NCBI GenBank assembly: GCA_942493385.1
Contig: OW818699.1
Span: 3,224,001-3,288,000, forward strand
Reading direction: 5' to 3'
From: UBA8389 sp942493385
Lineage (GTDB): Bacteria; Bacteroidota; Bacteroidia; Bacteroidales; UBA1402
DNA length: 64,000 nt
Positions 15,595 to 22,733 of the stretch are shown one piece after another. Position 1 is the stretch's first letter; the number at the start of each line of letters is the position of its first letter. The notes below the pieces were generated by a model. The model had not been told where the DNA came from and did no database searches. It saw only the letters and a program-made list of their open reading frames with translations. Position numbers and translations under genes: made by a program.

Positions 15595-15962
15595 TCGTGG
15601 TTGCACACATGCCCTTCTTCGTGTGAATCGCAGGTATGCCCACCGTCCATTAATTCTCCTGCAAGGTAGTGTTGGATATTCTCTGTGGAACCTCCCTCAC
15701 AGTTGCGGATAACAGTGATGCCGTGTTCTGCCAGTTTATTGATGGCGCCGTTGCCGATGCCACCGGCTAACATGACGGTCACGCCTTTTTTCTGTAAAAT
15801 ACCAGCCATGTCAGACTTGCAACCACAACCAGCTGGAGCATCGGTAGTTTCAACATAAAAGATTTCATTATTTTCGTTGATGGTGAAAATCTGATAAAAG
15901 GAACAATGACCGAAATGGTTGTCGATCTGAAGATTTTCTTTGATGGGAACTGCAATTTTCAT
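15588..15962 (-). CDS. NifX/NifB-type cofactor protein with His/Cys-rich tail
   Basis: The 124-aa product begins MKIAVPIKENLQIDNHFGH, the PF02579 start, and has the cysteine turn DAPAGCGCKSD and KGVTVMLAGGIGNGA. The last 18 residues (GGHTCDSHEEGHVCNHDH) hold five histidines and two cysteines, a likely metal-binding tail absent from the two copies at 2650 and 3066. I start at ATG 15962. It follows the second DUF134 gene by 31 bases in the same direction, repeating the DUF134-NifX pairing of 2174-2964. Confidence 0.85.
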   Translation of the reverse strand: MKIAVPIKENLQIDNHFGHCSFYQIFTINENNEIFYVETTDAPAGCGCKSDMAGILQKKGVTVMLAGGIGNGAINKLAEHGITVIRNCEGGSTENIQHYLAGELMDGGHTCDSHEEGHVCNHDH

Positions 15963-15993
15963 TTCAAATATTATTAAATAATCGGGGTTAAAA

Positions 15994-16410
15994 TTAGGAT
16001 TTTTCCGCATTGATGGGTGTGAGTTCGTCGGTGTTGAACGAAGGACAGTTGCGGCATCTGGTGTGATTGTCCAGACCTTCGACCAGTTTGTAGCAACGCT
16101 TGCAACGGAACCATTGCTTGTCGAAACGGACTTCTCCCCCCTCAATAAGAATCATTTTTCCTGTGACGAAGGCTTCGGCAATGGTTTTTCGGGCGTTTTC
16201 ATAGATGCGAGTCAGAGTAGGTCTGGACACATTCATCTGCTCAGCCGCCTGCTCTTGATTCATGCCGAGGTAGTCAAGCAACCGGATGGACTCGTATTCG
16301 TCATACAACAGTGTGACTGAATCCAAAGCACTTTTAGGAATACCGAAAGGTTTGTATCCCAGCATCATGGGTGGGGTTGAAATGGTACGGTGTTGTTTGG
16401 GGCGTGGCAT
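15994..16410 (-). CDS. UPF0251/DUF134 family DNA-binding regulator, second copy
   Basis: The 138-aa product has MPRPKQHRT, GYKPFGIPKS, LLYDEYESIRLLDY, a helix-turn-helix (EQAAEQMNVSRPTLTRIYE, about residues 53-71) and a zinc-ribbon-like tail (CKRC and CRNC). It is paralogous to the protein at 2174-2641. A TATCTTTG box lies at 16445-16452, and immediately upstream is a GAGC-N4-GTTC near-palindrome like those beside the first copy, so both copies may share operators. Confidence 0.87.
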   Translation of the reverse strand: MPRPKQHRTISTPPMMLGYKPFGIPKSALDSVTLLYDEYESIRLLDYLGMNQEQAAEQMNVSRPTLTRIYENARKTIAEAFVTGKMILIEGGEVRFDKQWFRCKRCYKLVEGLDNHTRCRNCPSFNTDELTPINAEKS

Positions 16411-16444
16411 AGGCGTAAACTTTATGAGGACACTAATTAAGGCA

Positions 16445-16452
16445 CAAAGATA
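16445..16452 (-). promoter_or_regulatory. -7 box of second DUF134 gene
   Basis: The minus strand reads TATCTTTG, an exact TAnnTTTG match, 35 bases before the ATG at 16410. Confidence 0.55.
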
Positions 16453-16463
16453 GAAATAGTTTT

Positions 16464-16485
16464 GAGCATTTGTTCATTACAATGC
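16464..16485. promoter_or_regulatory. GAGC-ATTT-GTTC near-palindrome, candidate DUF134 operator
   Basis: GAGCATTTGTTC (16464-16475) differs by one base from a perfect GAAC-N4-GTTC palindrome and is followed by ATTACA, as the site at 2130 is followed by ATTATA. GCATT (16466-16470) and AATGC (16481-16485) give a second, overlapping inverted repeat. It sits just upstream of the -7 box of the second DUF134 gene. Confidence 0.45.
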
Positions 16486-16560
16486 AAAAAGTTAGTCAAC
16501 ATCAATTAAAAAGTTGATTTACTTCAACGAGCATTCCTTCCTGTTTTAACCAAGCCTGAA

Positions 16561-16568
16561 TACCTTTG
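16561..16568 (+). promoter_or_regulatory. -7 box of the thiol-redox operon
   Basis: TACCTTTG matches TAnnTTTG and lies 28 bases before the ATG at 16597. Confidence 0.55.
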
Positions 16569-16596
16569 ACACATAAAATAACGAAAACTAGAAAAT

Positions 16597-16947
16597 ATGT
16601 TGTACACAGGTTTAAAACACATCGAATCGGCAGCAGAGCATGCCCAGATTCTGAGCGAAAATGAAAATGTCATGGTAGTATGCGGCCGCATGGGTCCCAT
16701 GTGTATTCCCGTATATGGTATAGCCGAAGAGTTGGAAGACGAATACAAGCACGTGAAATTTTGTGATATGGAGTTCGACAATCCAGAATCGCACGTAATC
16801 CGTAGCTTACCCGAAGTTCGTGGCTTCATGGGTATCCCGTTCACCATTTACTATAAGAATGGCAAGGTTGTGAAAGCCACCTCCAGCATTCAGAACAAAG
16901 CGCAGGTTACCAGCATCTTGAATGCCGAATTTGCCGAAAACGCCTAA
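16597..16947 (+). CDS. Thioredoxin-like protein with CGRMGPMC motif
   Basis: The 116-aa product has a thioredoxin fold pattern (VMVVCGRMGPMCIPVYGIAEELE, then VRGFMGIPFTIYYKNGKVV with the cis-proline loop), but the cysteines are spaced C-x6-C instead of C-x2-C. FCDMEFDNPES adds a third cysteine. It is the first gene of an operon with a TrxB-like reductase 4 bases downstream, so it is probably its substrate or partner. Whether the C-x6-C pair forms a redox disulfide is unknown. Confidence 0.75.
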   Translation: MLYTGLKHIESAAEHAQILSENENVMVVCGRMGPMCIPVYGIAEELEDEYKHVKFCDMEFDNPESHVIRSLPEVRGFMGIPFTIYYKNGKVVKATSSIQNKAQVTSILNAEFAENA

Positions 16948-16951
16948 CACG

Positions 16952-17893
16952 ATGGATGCCAACAATCATTACGACGTCCTAGTAATCGGTGCAGGGCCTG
17001 CCGGGCTTTCGGCAGGCATTTACCTGTCGCGTGCCAAACGCCGGACATTGATAGTGAACGAAGGCACGGTAGGCGGGCAACTGATCCTGACCCATGAGAT
17101 TGCCAATTATCCAGGCGTTGAAAACGTAAGCGGATACCAACTGGCGAACATCATGAAAAAACAGGCGAAGACCTTTGGTTGCGACATCAAGTCGAACACG
17201 GAGATCGATCGCCTGGACCTTTCGAACGAACGCAAAAGTCTGACCCTATCGGATGGTATGACTTTTACGGCCGAAAGCGTGATCCTCAGTCCTGGCGGTC
17301 GCTCCAAAACGCTGGGCGTTATTGGCGAAGATCAATTTAAAGGCAGAGGCATCTCCTATTGCGCTACCTGCGACGGGGACTTTTTTACCGATAAGGAAAT
17401 CGTGGTGATCGGGGGCGGGAACACGGCGCTCGAAGAAGCGGTTTCACTGACCAAATACGCCAGCAAAGTGACCTTGGTGCACAAATCAAGCCAGTTCAAG
17501 GCGAGCGATCATGCCATCCGGGATGCTCAAAACAATCCGAAGATACAATTCATGATGGATTCGACCGTGACGGCTTTTAAAGGAAACGAAAGGCTGGAGA
17601 GCCTTGAAATCAAGAACATCAAAACCAACGAATCGATGCCGTTCAAAACGGACGGAGCATTTATTTTTATAGGTTACACCCCGAATACGGAGTTTTTGAG
17701 CGGCAAGGTGGAACTGAACTCTTGGGGCGAGATCGTGGTCGATTCGGACATGGGCACCAATCTGGAGGGAGTTTATGCAGCCGGCGACAGCATCGCCAAA
17801 CGTTTTCGACAAATCACCACCGCCGTAGCCGACGGAACCATTGCAGCCTTGGCTGCGTCCGAATACATCAACGATAAAAACAGCACCAACTAA
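16952..17893 (+). CDS. trxB: Thioredoxin-reductase-like flavoprotein
   Basis: The 313-aa product shows FAD-binding GAGPAGLSAGIYLSRA at 12-27, the redox-active CATCDGDFF (C-x2-C), the NADPH-binding GGGNTALEEA and the C-terminal GVYAAGDSIAKRFRQ. This is the complete low-molecular-weight thioredoxin reductase layout, reducing thioredoxin with NADPH. I start at ATG 16952. It lies between a thioredoxin-like gene and a membrane-anchored thioredoxin gene, either of which could be its partner. Confidence 0.87.
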   Translation: MDANNHYDVLVIGAGPAGLSAGIYLSRAKRRTLIVNEGTVGGQLILTHEIANYPGVENVSGYQLANIMKKQAKTFGCDIKSNTEIDRLDLSNERKSLTLSDGMTFTAESVILSPGGRSKTLGVIGEDQFKGRGISYCATCDGDFFTDKEIVVIGGGNTALEEAVSLTKYASKVTLVHKSSQFKASDHAIRDAQNNPKIQFMMDSTVTAFKGNERLESLEIKNIKTNESMPFKTDGAFIFIGYTPNTEFLSGKVELNSWGEIVVDSDMGTNLEGVYAAGDSIAKRFRQITTAVADGTIAALAASEYINDKNSTN

Positions 17894-17899
17894 AACCAC

Positions 17900-18316
17900 A
17901 TGCAAACAGCCTTAATTATCATCGCAAGCCTGGTCATCGGCTTTCTATTGTTGAACGTCTATGCACGTTCCATGATGAAAAAAATCCCCAAAGTGGCAGA
18001 TCATGCCGACATCCTGACCCTGACCGAGCAGAATTTCGACCAACAACTCAAAAACAAAGTCGTGTTGGTGGACTTCTATGCCGATTGGTGCGCTCCTTGC
18101 AAGATGATGATTCCAATATTGAATGACGTGGCTGAAACCCTTACTGGAAACACCCGCGTCGGCAAAGTGGATACAGGGCTGCATCAGTCCATCGCCATGC
18201 GATACAACGTGCGAAGCATCCCGACCATGGTGTTGTTCAAAAATGGTAAAGAAGTTAAACGATTCGTAGGTGTCAAGCAAAAGGACTTCCTGCTCAAAGA
18301 ACTAAAATCGGTATGA
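17900..18316 (+). CDS. Membrane-anchored thioredoxin
   Basis: The 138-aa product has an N-terminal hydrophobic anchor (residues 3-22) and then a classic thioredoxin domain with VDFYADWCAPCKMMIPIL and the cis-proline SIPTMVLFKNGKEV. The WCAPC site differs from the common WCGPC. The thioredoxin domain probably faces the cytoplasm or periplasm from the inner membrane; the sequence does not settle which. Its TGA overlaps the next gene's ATG. Confidence 0.83.
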   Translation: MQTALIIIASLVIGFLLLNVYARSMMKKIPKVADHADILTLTEQNFDQQLKNKVVLVDFYADWCAPCKMMIPILNDVAETLTGNTRVGKVDTGLHQSIAMRYNVRSIPTMVLFKNGKEVKRFVGVKQKDFLLKELKSV

Positions 18317-19473
18317 AGAAAGTAGTTATCCTGGGCGGCGGATTCGCTGGAGTTCAAACAGCCATTGATTTGCAGAAATCGGGTTTGGTGGACGTCACGT
18401 TGGTTTCCGACCGTGATTATTTGTTTGTGTATCCCATCTCCATTTGGATACCGGTTCGGAAAAAAACATTCGAAGAGGTGAAGTTGCCTTTAAAAGACAT
18501 TCAGAAAAAGCATCCGTTCAAGTTGGTCATCGATACGGTCACCGGCATTCATGCATCGCATCAGGAAGTCATTTGCGAGGGTCAGGTATTGCATTACGAT
18601 TATCTCGTGGTGGCCATCGGAGCCGACAAGATGCCGCACAAGGGCATCGAGCATACGTTGACCATTTGCGGAAAACCACAACAGTCTGTTGAATTGCGTG
18701 ACAAACTGGACAGCTTGATTCAAAAAGGCAGTGGGAAAATTGCCATTGGTTTCGGCGGAAATCCCAAAGACAAATCGGCGGTACGAGGAGGTCCTGGCTT
18801 TGAATTGCTGTTTAACATCCATCATTACCTTACCAAAAAAGGGATTCGCAAGAACTTCGAACTGACCATGTTCGCTCCGATGGAGGAACCGGGTGCCCGA
18901 ATGGGCAAGATTGCGATGAAAGCTATTTACACGATGTTTGCAAAACAGAATTTGAACAAACGCTTCGGCAAAAAAATAACCGAATTCGTGGAAGATGGTG
19001 TCCTATTCGAGGACGGTAGCAAACTGCTGTCCGACTTGACGATGTTCATTGCTGCAGGAACGGGTTCAGCCGTATTGAAAAATTCAGATTTGCCTTTATC
19101 CGAAGCCGGCTTTGTAACAATCAACAATTTCAACCAAGTTGCCGAATTCCCGAATGTGTTTGCCATCGGTGATTCAGCCGCTTACGAGGGACCGGAATGG
19201 ACGGCCAAGCAAGGTCACATCGCTGAGTTGATGGGGAAGAATGTGGCGCACAACATCCTACAAATTGAAAAAGGCAGTAGTGCGTTCAAAGGTTATCAGG
19301 AGCACCTCAACATCCTCTGCGTGATGGATATTGGCAACGGCGCCGCATTCGTCTACCGGGACGACAAAAAAGAAATCATGATTCCCATGCCCATCGTCGG
19401 TCATTGGCTCAAGCAAGCTTGGGGCATGTATGCCGTTTGGAGCAAAACAGGAAAACTTCCAAGAATTATATGA
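18313..19473 (+). CDS. SQR-like FAD/NAD(P) oxidoreductase
   Basis: The 386-aa product has GGGFAGVQTAIDL for FAD, LVVAIGADKMPHKG, a second GFGGNP segment, a third flavin motif VFAIGDSAAYEGPEWTAKQGH and a C-terminal amphipathic stretch (GHWLKQAWGMYAVW), like sulfide:quinone oxidoreductases and NDH-2. Cys119 and Cys336 sit near two of the three usual SQR cysteines, but the central one is missing. Sulfide oxidation is possible but unproven; a persulfide or other thiol substrate is an alternative. It overlaps both neighbours by ATGA, so it works with the thioredoxin and the membrane 4Fe-4S protein. Confidence 0.75.
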   Translation: MKKVVILGGGFAGVQTAIDLQKSGLVDVTLVSDRDYLFVYPISIWIPVRKKTFEEVKLPLKDIQKKHPFKLVIDTVTGIHASHQEVICEGQVLHYDYLVVAIGADKMPHKGIEHTLTICGKPQQSVELRDKLDSLIQKGSGKIAIGFGGNPKDKSAVRGGPGFELLFNIHHYLTKKGIRKNFELTMFAPMEEPGARMGKIAMKAIYTMFAKQNLNKRFGKKITEFVEDGVLFEDGSKLLSDLTMFIAAGTGSAVLKNSDLPLSEAGFVTINNFNQVAEFPNVFAIGDSAAYEGPEWTAKQGHIAELMGKNVAHNILQIEKGSSAFKGYQEHLNILCVMDIGNGAAFVYRDDKKEIMIPMPIVGHWLKQAWGMYAVWSKTGKLPRII

Positions 19474-19961
19474 AGAAAGCAACCAAATTCATTATATCAA
19501 AACGCATCGTCATTCTCGCCGTACTTGGTGCTTTGACCTATATTGCTAGCCATTATTACAACATCTCCATCTGGTACATCATTCTATTCGGCATCGGTAC
19601 CGGTTTTATCTTCGGCAAGGTGTTCTGTCGTTGGATGTGTCCCATCGGTTTTGTAATGGAACTCCTCATGGGTAGCAGCGCTCAGTTCGGCAGTATGTAC
19701 CAGTACCACAAAGTGGGATGTCCCATCGCATGGGTTTCAGGCTTTATGAATAAATGGTCGCTGTTCAGGATTAAAGTGAATACCGATTCCTGCATCAAAT
19801 GCGGAAAGTGCGACAAGCAATGCTACATCTCCACGTTGGAGCCCGCCAAATTTAGCTTGTATAAACCAGAGAAGGAAAAATCCGGTGATAGTTATTCCTG
19901 TTCGAAATGCCTGAAGTGTGTGGCAGTTTGTCCAAACGGCAGCTTGACATATAAAGTATAG
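19470..19961 (+). CDS. Membrane 4Fe-4S protein, NapH/CcoG-like
   Basis: The 163-aa protein has two hydrophobic segments near residues 12-50, a CRWMCP motif just after them as in NapH-type proteins, and two ferredoxin motifs, CIKCGKCDKQC and CSKCLKCVAVCP. It would pass electrons between the membrane and soluble partners. I start at ATG 19470, which overlaps the SQR-like stop. It ends the operon and probably connects the SQR-like flavoprotein and thioredoxin to the quinone pool. Confidence 0.82.
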   Translation: MKKATKFIISKRIVILAVLGALTYIASHYYNISIWYIILFGIGTGFIFGKVFCRWMCPIGFVMELLMGSSAQFGSMYQYHKVGCPIAWVSGFMNKWSLFRIKVNTDSCIKCGKCDKQCYISTLEPAKFSLYKPEKEKSGDSYSCSKCLKCVAVCPNGSLTYKV

Positions 19962-19993
19962 ATCCGAGAAGTGTTATTTTCACGAACTTTACG

Positions 19994-20001
19994 TACTTTT
20001 G
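19994..20001 (+). promoter_or_regulatory. -7 box of the UlaG-like gene
   Basis: TACTTTTG matches TAnnTTTG, 17 bases before the ATG at 20019. Confidence 0.5.
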
Positions 20002-20018
20002 GAAAAATCATATTCCAA

Positions 20019-20735
20019 ATGAAAAGGTACGTACTCTTTCTGTTGCTGCTTGTTAGCACCGTTGCACAAGCTCAAAACTTCAGCCCTGATGTGTATGAAA
20101 CATCCAAGGGGAAATTGACGATATCGTTCATCGGCCATGGAACGTTGATGTTCCAGTTCGATGGAAAAACCATTCAAGTGGACCCATGGGGCAAACTGGC
20201 CGATTACAGTGTTCTGCCGAAGGCTGACATTATCCTGATCACGCATGCGCACGGGGATCATTTGGATACGGCAGCCATCCGTAAAACCTCCAAAACTGGG
20301 ACGGTGTTGCTAGCCACTTTGGAAGTTGCAGAGAAAATAAAGCAAGGCGAGGTGATGAAAAACGGTGACAAAAAAACAGTTGCCGGAATGTTGATTGAGG
20401 CCGTTCCTGCCTACAACAGCACGTCAGGTAAGGAGCGTTTTCATCCGAAAGGAAAGGGTAACGGTTATGTGATCCATTTTGGAAACAAAAAAGTGTATGT
20501 GGCCGGAGACACCGAGGATGTACCTGAAATGGCTGAAGTCAAAGACATTGACATCGCCTTTTTACCTGTAAACCAGCCTTACACTATGCTGCCCGAGCAA
20601 ATGGCCCACGCAGTTGAGTTGTTTAAACCCAGCATTGTCTACCCCTATCATTTTGGTGAAACGGACATGGAGAAAGTAAAGGAGCTTCTTAAACCCTTCA
20701 TCAACACCAAACTCATCGTCAAGCCGATGAAATGA
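20019..20735 (+). CDS. Secreted UlaG-like metallo-beta-lactamase fold hydrolase
   Basis: The 238-aa product has a signal peptide (MKRYVLFLLLLVSTVAQAQ) and the metal-binding THAHGDHLD motif at about residues 75-83, with further ligands in YVAGDTEDV and PYHFGE. UlaG-type proteins of this family act as lactonases or phosphodiesterases; this one is exported and has no sugar-operon context. Its own promoter box separates it from the redox operon. It is convergent with the BNR protein gene. Confidence 0.8.
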   Translation: MKRYVLFLLLLVSTVAQAQNFSPDVYETSKGKLTISFIGHGTLMFQFDGKTIQVDPWGKLADYSVLPKADIILITHAHGDHLDTAAIRKTSKTGTVLLATLEVAEKIKQGEVMKNGDKKTVAGMLIEAVPAYNSTSGKERFHPKGKGNGYVIHFGNKKVYVAGDTEDVPEMAEVKDIDIAFLPVNQPYTMLPEQMAHAVELFKPSIVYPYHFGETDMEKVKELLKPFINTKLIVKPMK

Positions 20736-20747
20736 ACGGATTTGGTC

Positions 20748-22673
20748 TTAGTTTGATTTCGTTTTTTCGGTCAGTTTCTTCACTTCCGTTTGGTTTAGGG
20801 CACGGTTGTAAATCTTGCAGTCCTCTACAAAACCAACGAAACCGCCAAGAATCACGTCGGATAAAACCAGATTCTTGACTTCTACCACCTGATCGATCAA
20901 ACCATTGCGATAGATGCGCAAAAGACCATCCTGATAGGTCAGTGTGAGGTTGAAGTAGGTGAGTTTGGTCGGTGTGTACCAAGCACCACCAGTACCCCTT
21001 GTTTTAGTTCGCCAACTGTCGGCCGTTCCTAAAAGGTTGGTGCTGGAATATGTTTTTCCAGCTATAACGACATAGGGTTTAACCGTTGCCGAATCCAATC
21101 CATAAGTTAAATCGCCCATTTTAAACAATTTACCGTAGTAAGAACCTTCGTTGAAATACGGTGAAAGGGAAATACTGAAGGCTTTCGAACCAACTGTCTT
21201 AAGCCTTGCCGAAGTGGTGACAGAAGTGAGTAGAACACCGCCCGATGTGGTTGCCGTTCCATTGATGTTGCCCGTGAACGCTTCGTTGACCACCAACCCG
21301 TTGTTGAGGTCGACAGGTTCAGCCGGCAAGGCCCATTGGCTGAATATATCGGTGGGATAACCAGGGCGTATGGAACTGACAATCCAGTCGTAGTAATTGC
21401 CGTGCATCCAAGTCAGGCTCAAAGGCGAGCTTCCCGCATTGGCCACAACGAAGGGACGCGAATTGTTGAGGGTGGAGTTGGATGTGATCATCGCCGAATC
21501 CACAATGGATCCATCCGCTGCCAAGGTGAATTTCTTGATTTCGTAGACAGTGCCCGAAGCACCGACAACAGGAACCGAACAATAAACGATGTTGGGATGG
21601 GAGTCGTCAATAGCCATTCCACCGCTGTAACAAAGTTCCAATCCGGCTGTTTGATGGAACTTGCCGCCTCCAAAAGCCAGAAATGTTTTTCTCCAGGCTG
21701 AACCCGTCCATTTCGCATAGTAATAGTTGTGCACCATTTTGTCGTTGCTTATCTGAACCATGGCAACAACGGGTTTGCCATCCGTATCGAGTGCGGTCTG
21801 CCATACCCAGTCACGCTGTGTGGTAGGTACATCAACCATCGCATTGGGATGGATTGCTGGGTAGGTCGTCTTGTTGACATTGTGCGGACCGTTGGCGATG
21901 GTGGAAAGCACGTTGCCTGTGATATCTTTCAACTGCAAAGAATTGACATCCAAGTAATCGTAGTAGATGTAGTTGGGATATTCGTTGTCCGGATGCCCGG
22001 TGGTGTAAGTCATGTAAATCTTATCCTTACCATTCGAACAATACTTGGCGTATGGTCTGGCTCCTGTCGATTGCACCATCTGATGGGGTCCCCAGGTAAA
22101 GCTGACATGGTCGTTGGCATCTGGAATGCTCAACTTGGCAATGGTTGGATGCCAGTTGATACCTCGCCAGCAGAGGTAAATATGGGTGGGATCATCGGAA
22201 AGGATGAAGGGTGACGGATAGGTCGTGTTGGCTGCGGTTATTATCTTGATTTCAGCTCCCAAACTGGTGATGTCACCCGGCTTTTTGGAAATTCGGTAGT
22301 AAAAACAAGCCTCATCGGTGTGGCGAGAATAGAAAAGCATGACCCGTTCGTCCGGAAGTACCAAGAACGAGGGTACATCGTGGTCGTCCGGTTGGAAATA
22401 CGACCGGATGAGCACTTCGTTGTTGACCCCGGTCAGAAAATTGTGCTGTGTTGCTTTGATGTTGCCGTGCACATCGATGTAGGCGATGTAAGTACTGTTG
22501 ATGGTGCCTGCCGCATTCTCGTAATGCAAGGCGCGCGGGTCGGCAAACCAGCACCAGGCTCCTTCCTTGGCAACCAGATTGCCTTCGAATGTTGCAGCCG
22601 AAAGCGGGCTAACACTTGCCAATATCACTGCAAAAAGAATTTGTCGGAAAGATTTCCGGAGATTCGTCTTCAT
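20748..22673 (-). CDS. BNR_4 beta-propeller protein with LamG-like C-terminus
   Basis: The 641-aa product has a signal peptide and a seven-bladed propeller of the BNR_4 type: GAWCWFADPRALHYEN, then SRHTDEACFYYRIS, LCWRGINWHPTIAKL and TYTTGHPDNEYPNYIYYD. BNR_4 proteins include ulvan lyases and rhamnosyl-glucuronate-cleaving hydrolases (PL24, PL25, GH145). The last roughly 170 residues form a LamG-like jelly roll (GFVGFVEDCKIYNRALNQTEV). I start at ATG 22673 rather than 22700 because of the leader length from the promoter box at 22715-22722. It probably degrades a rhamnose- or uronate-containing polysaccharide; the exact activity is open. Confidence 0.75.
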   Translation of the reverse strand: MKTNLRKSFRQILFAVILASVSPLSAATFEGNLVAKEGAWCWFADPRALHYENAAGTINSTYIAYIDVHGNIKATQHNFLTGVNNEVLIRSYFQPDDHDVPSFLVLPDERVMLFYSRHTDEACFYYRISKKPGDITSLGAEIKIITAANTTYPSPFILSDDPTHIYLCWRGINWHPTIAKLSIPDANDHVSFTWGPHQMVQSTGARPYAKYCSNGKDKIYMTYTTGHPDNEYPNYIYYDYLDVNSLQLKDITGNVLSTIANGPHNVNKTTYPAIHPNAMVDVPTTQRDWVWQTALDTDGKPVVAMVQISNDKMVHNYYYAKWTGSAWRKTFLAFGGGKFHQTAGLELCYSGGMAIDDSHPNIVYCSVPVVGASGTVYEIKKFTLAADGSIVDSAMITSNSTLNNSRPFVVANAGSSPLSLTWMHGNYYDWIVSSIRPGYPTDIFSQWALPAEPVDLNNGLVVNEAFTGNINGTATTSGGVLLTSVTTSARLKTVGSKAFSISLSPYFNEGSYYGKLFKMGDLTYGLDSATVKPYVVIAGKTYSSTNLLGTADSWRTKTRGTGGAWYTPTKLTYFNLTLTYQDGLLRIYRNGLIDQVVEVKNLVLSDVILGGFVGFVEDCKIYNRALNQTEVKKLTEKTKSN

Positions 22674-22714
22674 GGACCTGTAGGATGGAATAAAGTTCAT
22701 TAGTTATTTCGATT

Positions 22715-22722
22715 CAAAAATA
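22715..22722 (-). promoter_or_regulatory. -7 box of the BNR_4 gene
   Basis: The minus strand reads TATTTTTG, matching TAnnTTTG, 42 bases before the ATG at 22673. Confidence 0.45.
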
Positions 22723-22733
22723 CGTCATAACAT

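Noticed and set aside
18313..19473. Confident call of a sulfide:quinone oxidoreductase
   Set aside because: The central active-site cysteine of typical SQR is missing, so only an SQR-like assignment is supported.
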